From Syntrophobacter sp963666995 (GTDB taxonomy: Bacteria > Desulfobacterota > Syntrophobacteria > Syntrophobacterales > Syntrophobacteraceae): a stretch of 64,000 nucleotides of DNA. Shown one piece after another: positions 61,768 to 64,000 of this stretch. Within the stretch, counting starts at the first letter, position 1. Every line of letters starts with the position of its first letter. A program made the position numbers and the translations under genes. The notes beneath the pieces are model-generated. The model made no database searches, had not been told where the DNA came from, and worked only from the letters and a program-made list of their open reading frames with translations. The DNA lies in NCBI GenBank assembly GCA_963666995.1, contig OY762941.1, forward strand, positions 4,278,001 through 4,342,000. Reading direction: 5' to 3'.

Positions 61768-63289
61768 TTTTCCTGTTTCCCCTCCAAATTTTCCCGGACT
61801 CCAGGGGCATGCGAATGATGAAGCTGGCCCCTTTCCCGGGTTTGCTTCTCACGCAAATGGTCCCGCCGTGTTCCTTCACGATTCCATAAACGACGGACAG
61901 ACCAAGCCCGACACCTTTATCGCTGTTTTTGGTCGAAAAAAACGGCTCAAATATCTTCGATACCATATCGGATGGGATTCCGACACCTTCATCGGTGACT
62001 TCGATGCGGATTTGATTCCCGGCCTTGTCGAAGCGAGTCCCTATCGTGATGATTCCGCTGTCAGGCGTCGCTTCGATCGCATTGAAAATCAGATTGAGCA
62101 GGCTCTGCAGCACCTGCCCGGGGTCGCCCGTCATTTCGGGCAAGGTATCGGAGAGTTCGAGCTGGAAACGGATGCATTGCTTTCCGATTCTGTGCTTGCT
62201 CAGAAACACCGCTTTCCGGACCAGTTCATTCAACTGGAAGCGCTTTCGCTCCACTTCACGCAATCGCGAAAACGAAAGGAGGTCGTTCACTATGTTACTG
62301 CACCGAGCCGATTCGGTACTGATAAGATGGAGGTAGTACAGGAACTTCTGTTTCATTTGAGGGTCAAGGTCGACGCTTTCCAGTTCCTGGTGCACAAGGC
62401 GTGCAAGGGCATTGATTCCGGAGAGTGGATTGTTGATCTCGTGAACGACGCCCGCCACCAGTTTGCCAAGCGAAATCATCTTGTCTTCATGAACCAGGCG
62501 GGCCAGATTCCGCTTCAGAGCCAGAGTTTTTGCCCGGACTCTTTTTTCGAGATCCTCGGTTATGTCGCGCGTTATTTCCAGCACGACTTCCACTTGGCCT
62601 TTCACGTTTCTAAGGGGGACTGAAGTTATTTCACAAACCCTGGGCTTGCCTTGCCCGTCCACGTGCTCGTGTACGGCATGGGCCACCGTGCCGGTTTGGA
62701 GGCAGATTTCCAAAGGGCATGAAAATCCCTCGCCACCACAACGATCGATGGTCCCGTGCATAACCTCGTGACACAATTTCCCGACCAGCTCGTCCTTGTC
62801 CATTCGAGCGGCCCGGCAGAGGGCGTCATTCGCATCGAGAATCCTGAAATCGGGTCGGAGAAGCAGGACGGAGTCTCTCATGCTGAGAAACAGGCTCTCT
62901 ATGATCCCTTCCGTCATGTCGAGCTGACGCTCACTGAGCAGACACCGGTGGCGAAACGGGAGGATATCCTCGAAGAGGCGCGAAATGGCGAGCTGCAACG
63001 CTTGTACTTCAGGGGACTGATTCTGCAGCAATTCTTCCAAAGACTCTTCACTGCCGGTGAACGCTATGACCAGGTCAATCTCCGGGATCCGTCGAAAATC
63101 GCGATAATCCCCGGTTGTATAGATGTTCATTTCCCGGGCCAGCCTGATGCCGACAGCGTCATCATTGGGATCCGCAACGCCCACGACCTCAGCATTCAGA
63201 CGCGGGAAAAGCCCTGACCCGACCATTTCGATGAATGCCCTACACCTCTTGTCTCCGCCTATGACGGCTATCTTAAGGCGCTTTTCCAT
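61760..63289 (-). CDS. Sensor kinase with N-terminal Rossmann-like and PAS domains
   Basis: A 509-aa cytosolic kinase. Residues 1-110 (KIAVIGGDKRCRAFIEMV...AEVVGVADPNDDAVGIRLAREMNIYTTGDYRDF...EIDLVIAFTG) look like a dehydrogenase-type Rossmann fold, with GGDKRC instead of the usual GxGxxG. A PAS domain (about 125-235) follows, holding the Cys-rich stretch CHEVMHGTIDRCGGEGFSCPLEICLQTG. Then come HisKA His283 in VVHEINNPLSGI and ATPase boxes NLIFNAIEAT, DEGVGIP and GVGLGLSV. The ATG at 63289 has GGGAG upstream. It is coupled to the NtrC gene, its likely phosphotransfer partner. Confidence 0.9.
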   Translation of the reverse strand: MEKRLKIAVIGGDKRCRAFIEMVGSGLFPRLNAEVVGVADPNDDAVGIRLAREMNIYTTGDYRDFRRIPEIDLVIAFTGSEESLEELLQNQSPEVQALQLAISRLFEDILPFRHRCLLSERQLDMTEGIIESLFLSMRDSVLLLRPDFRILDANDALCRAARMDKDELVGKLCHEVMHGTIDRCGGEGFSCPLEICLQTGTVAHAVHEHVDGQGKPRVCEITSVPLRNVKGQVEVVLEITRDITEDLEKRVRAKTLALKRNLARLVHEDKMISLGKLVAGVVHEINNPLSGINALARLVHQELESVDLDPQMKQKFLYYLHLISTESARCSNIVNDLLSFSRLREVERKRFQLNELVRKAVFLSKHRIGKQCIRFQLELSDTLPEMTGDPGQVLQSLLNLIFNAIEATPDSGIITIGTRFDKAGNQIRIEVTDEGVGIPSDMVSKIFEPFFSTKNSDKGVGLGLSVVYGIVKEHGGTICVRSKPGKGASFIIRMPLESGKIWRGNRKNG

Positions 63290-63549
63290 GGTGACTCCCA
63301 GCCTCATTCCCTTTTTCGAAACCGACCGACTCGGGCAATCCCGTATCGACTATGAGGGGTCCTCGAATCCTCCCGGCACTGCCTGCTGCCGGACATGGGC
63401 GTCCCGGACCGGCATTCGTGCCGCTAACCGCGAAGGTCAGGTCAAAGAAGGGGTAGATCGGCTTCCGAGACAAGAAGAGTGGGAGAACTGCAAACAACCG
63501 TGTGAACAAGGATGATTCGAATAGAGCGGCGCTTTGAAAGTGTGACCCC

Positions 63550-63575
63550 CTGCAGTTGACTTCGAGGAACTGCAG
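63550..63575. repeat. Perfect inverted repeat CTGCAGTT/AACTGCAG
   Basis: Two 8-bp arms with a 10-bp spacer, immediately before repeat copy D. No T-tract follows. Confidence 0.55.
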
Positions 63576-63601
63576 CCGACAGTACACGTCGACCGGCACA
63601 T

Positions 63602-63766
63602 ACCTGATTTGAGCGATTTTCTCCCCCTCCCCTCGCCCCCTCCCGCCAGGGGAGGGGAATAGGCGTTTAGCCCCTCCCCCCTTGACGGGGAAGGCGGGGT
63701 GGGGGTGAGATTTTACTGAAGACATTCCAGCCCCGGCGACATCTCCTGTGGAATCGCTCAGATCGG
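63602..63766. repeat. GC-rich dispersed repeat, copy D (most complete)
   Basis: The order is ACCTGATTTGAGCGATTTT, CCCCTCCC blocks, CTCCCGCCAGGGGAGGGGA, CCCCTCCCCCCTTGACGGGG, AAGGCGGGGTGGG and, after 13 intervening bases, CATTCCAGCCCCGGCGACAT then CTCCTGTGGAATCG. Copies A, B and C are parts of this order. Confidence 0.7.
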
Positions 63767-64000
63767 GGCATATTCACTTTCCTGCTGCAATAGTAACACA
63801 TTTACCGGAAGCCGTAGTCCTGAGAGTGGGTTCTTCCCCGTCGTTGCTTACGGTTCCTCCCCTCGTAAACGGTGCCTTATGCCGGACTGCCCCCCGCCCG
63901 GAGGAAAGGGTTTCCGAACTGTATAAATTTTAAACACTCTCTACAAAAATTAAACACAAACATTCCTTTGGGAATCGCTTCGGTCACATTTTTCCCGGAC

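Larger units (their letters stand above)
63290..64000. other. Repeat-bearing right-end region
   Basis: This 711-bp stretch has no supported gene. It holds an inverted repeat (63550-63575) and repeat copy D (63602-63766), then ends in an AT-rich part (about 63920-63960) that could be a promoter for a gene beyond the edge. Confidence 0.45.

Noticed and set aside
63748..63933. Plus-strand 61-codon frame at the right end
   Set aside because: It overlaps the end of repeat copy D and shows no protein-like features.

Overview
The window looks like chromosomal DNA of a Gram-negative, anaerobic, GC-rich bacterium, most likely a Desulfobacterota (former Deltaproteobacteria) member of the Syntrophobacter type. 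This is inferred from gene content: LPS core and lipid A genes, several NtrC-type activators with hybrid or PAS kinases, a MucR-type zinc-finger regulator, a ferredoxin:thioredoxin-reductase-like protein, indolepyruvate:ferredoxin oxidoreductase, a DUF134/NifX-like pair and a large NAD-glutamate dehydrogenase. I saw no rRNA, tRNA, CRISPR array, prophage or intact transposase, so most of it reads as core genome with small repeat-rich gaps.

Layout. 0-3 kb: a membrane-protein fragment, an RNase FAU-1-like gene and lpxK. 3.4-7.4 kb: a GAF histidine kinase overlapping an NtrC-type regulator, then a small Cys-rich protein behind an excellent sigma-54 promoter. 7.5-14.1 kb: glutamate dehydrogenase, a TIGR02757 protein, a glutaredoxin/FTR-like operon, mucR and a universal stress protein. 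14.1-25.3 kb: a minus-strand methyltransferase - AmrS-like radical SAM - DNA glycosylase operon, ilvD divergent from a Cys-rich MerR regulator, a radical SAM protein, an M16 peptidase, a degenerate SF2 helicase and a small hypothetical. 25.3-33.5 kb: nested repeats, mltA, ahcY, metK, panD, panC (the SAM cycle and pantothenate synthesis) and acetoacetyl-CoA synthetase.

33.7-41.8 kb is one minus-strand run: an aryl-CoA ligase and a Liv-type binding protein, followed by five LPS inner-core and lipid A genes (three GT9 heptosyltransferases, a GT2 and an LpxL-type acyltransferase). 42.5-49.3 kb is an envelope block: a tandem serine hydrolase, an ArnC-like GT2, an ArnT-like GT83, a repeat/IS graveyard and a PAP2 phosphatase. 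49.3-56.8 kb is iorA-iorB-livH-livMG(fused)-livF-paaK2, probably uptake of amino or aryl acids and their ferredoxin-linked oxidation; the envelope block separates it from paaK1-livK. 57.1-58.2 kb: a DUF134 regulator and a NifX-like protein under a promoter carrying a palindromic operator. 58.6-63.3 kb: a REC-PAS-kinase convergent with an NtrC regulator that is coupled to a kinase carrying an N-terminal Rossmann-like domain.

The most interesting leads are the sigma-54 promoter of the duplicated-Cys protein directly behind its probable activator, the Rossmann-PAS kinase/NtrC pair, the two-CW MerR regulator, the SF2 helicase with altered motifs, the DUF134 operator-promoter and the nested miniature elements at 25.3-25.7 kb and 48.1-48.5 kb. 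No wholly new multi-gene system is proven by the sequence alone.
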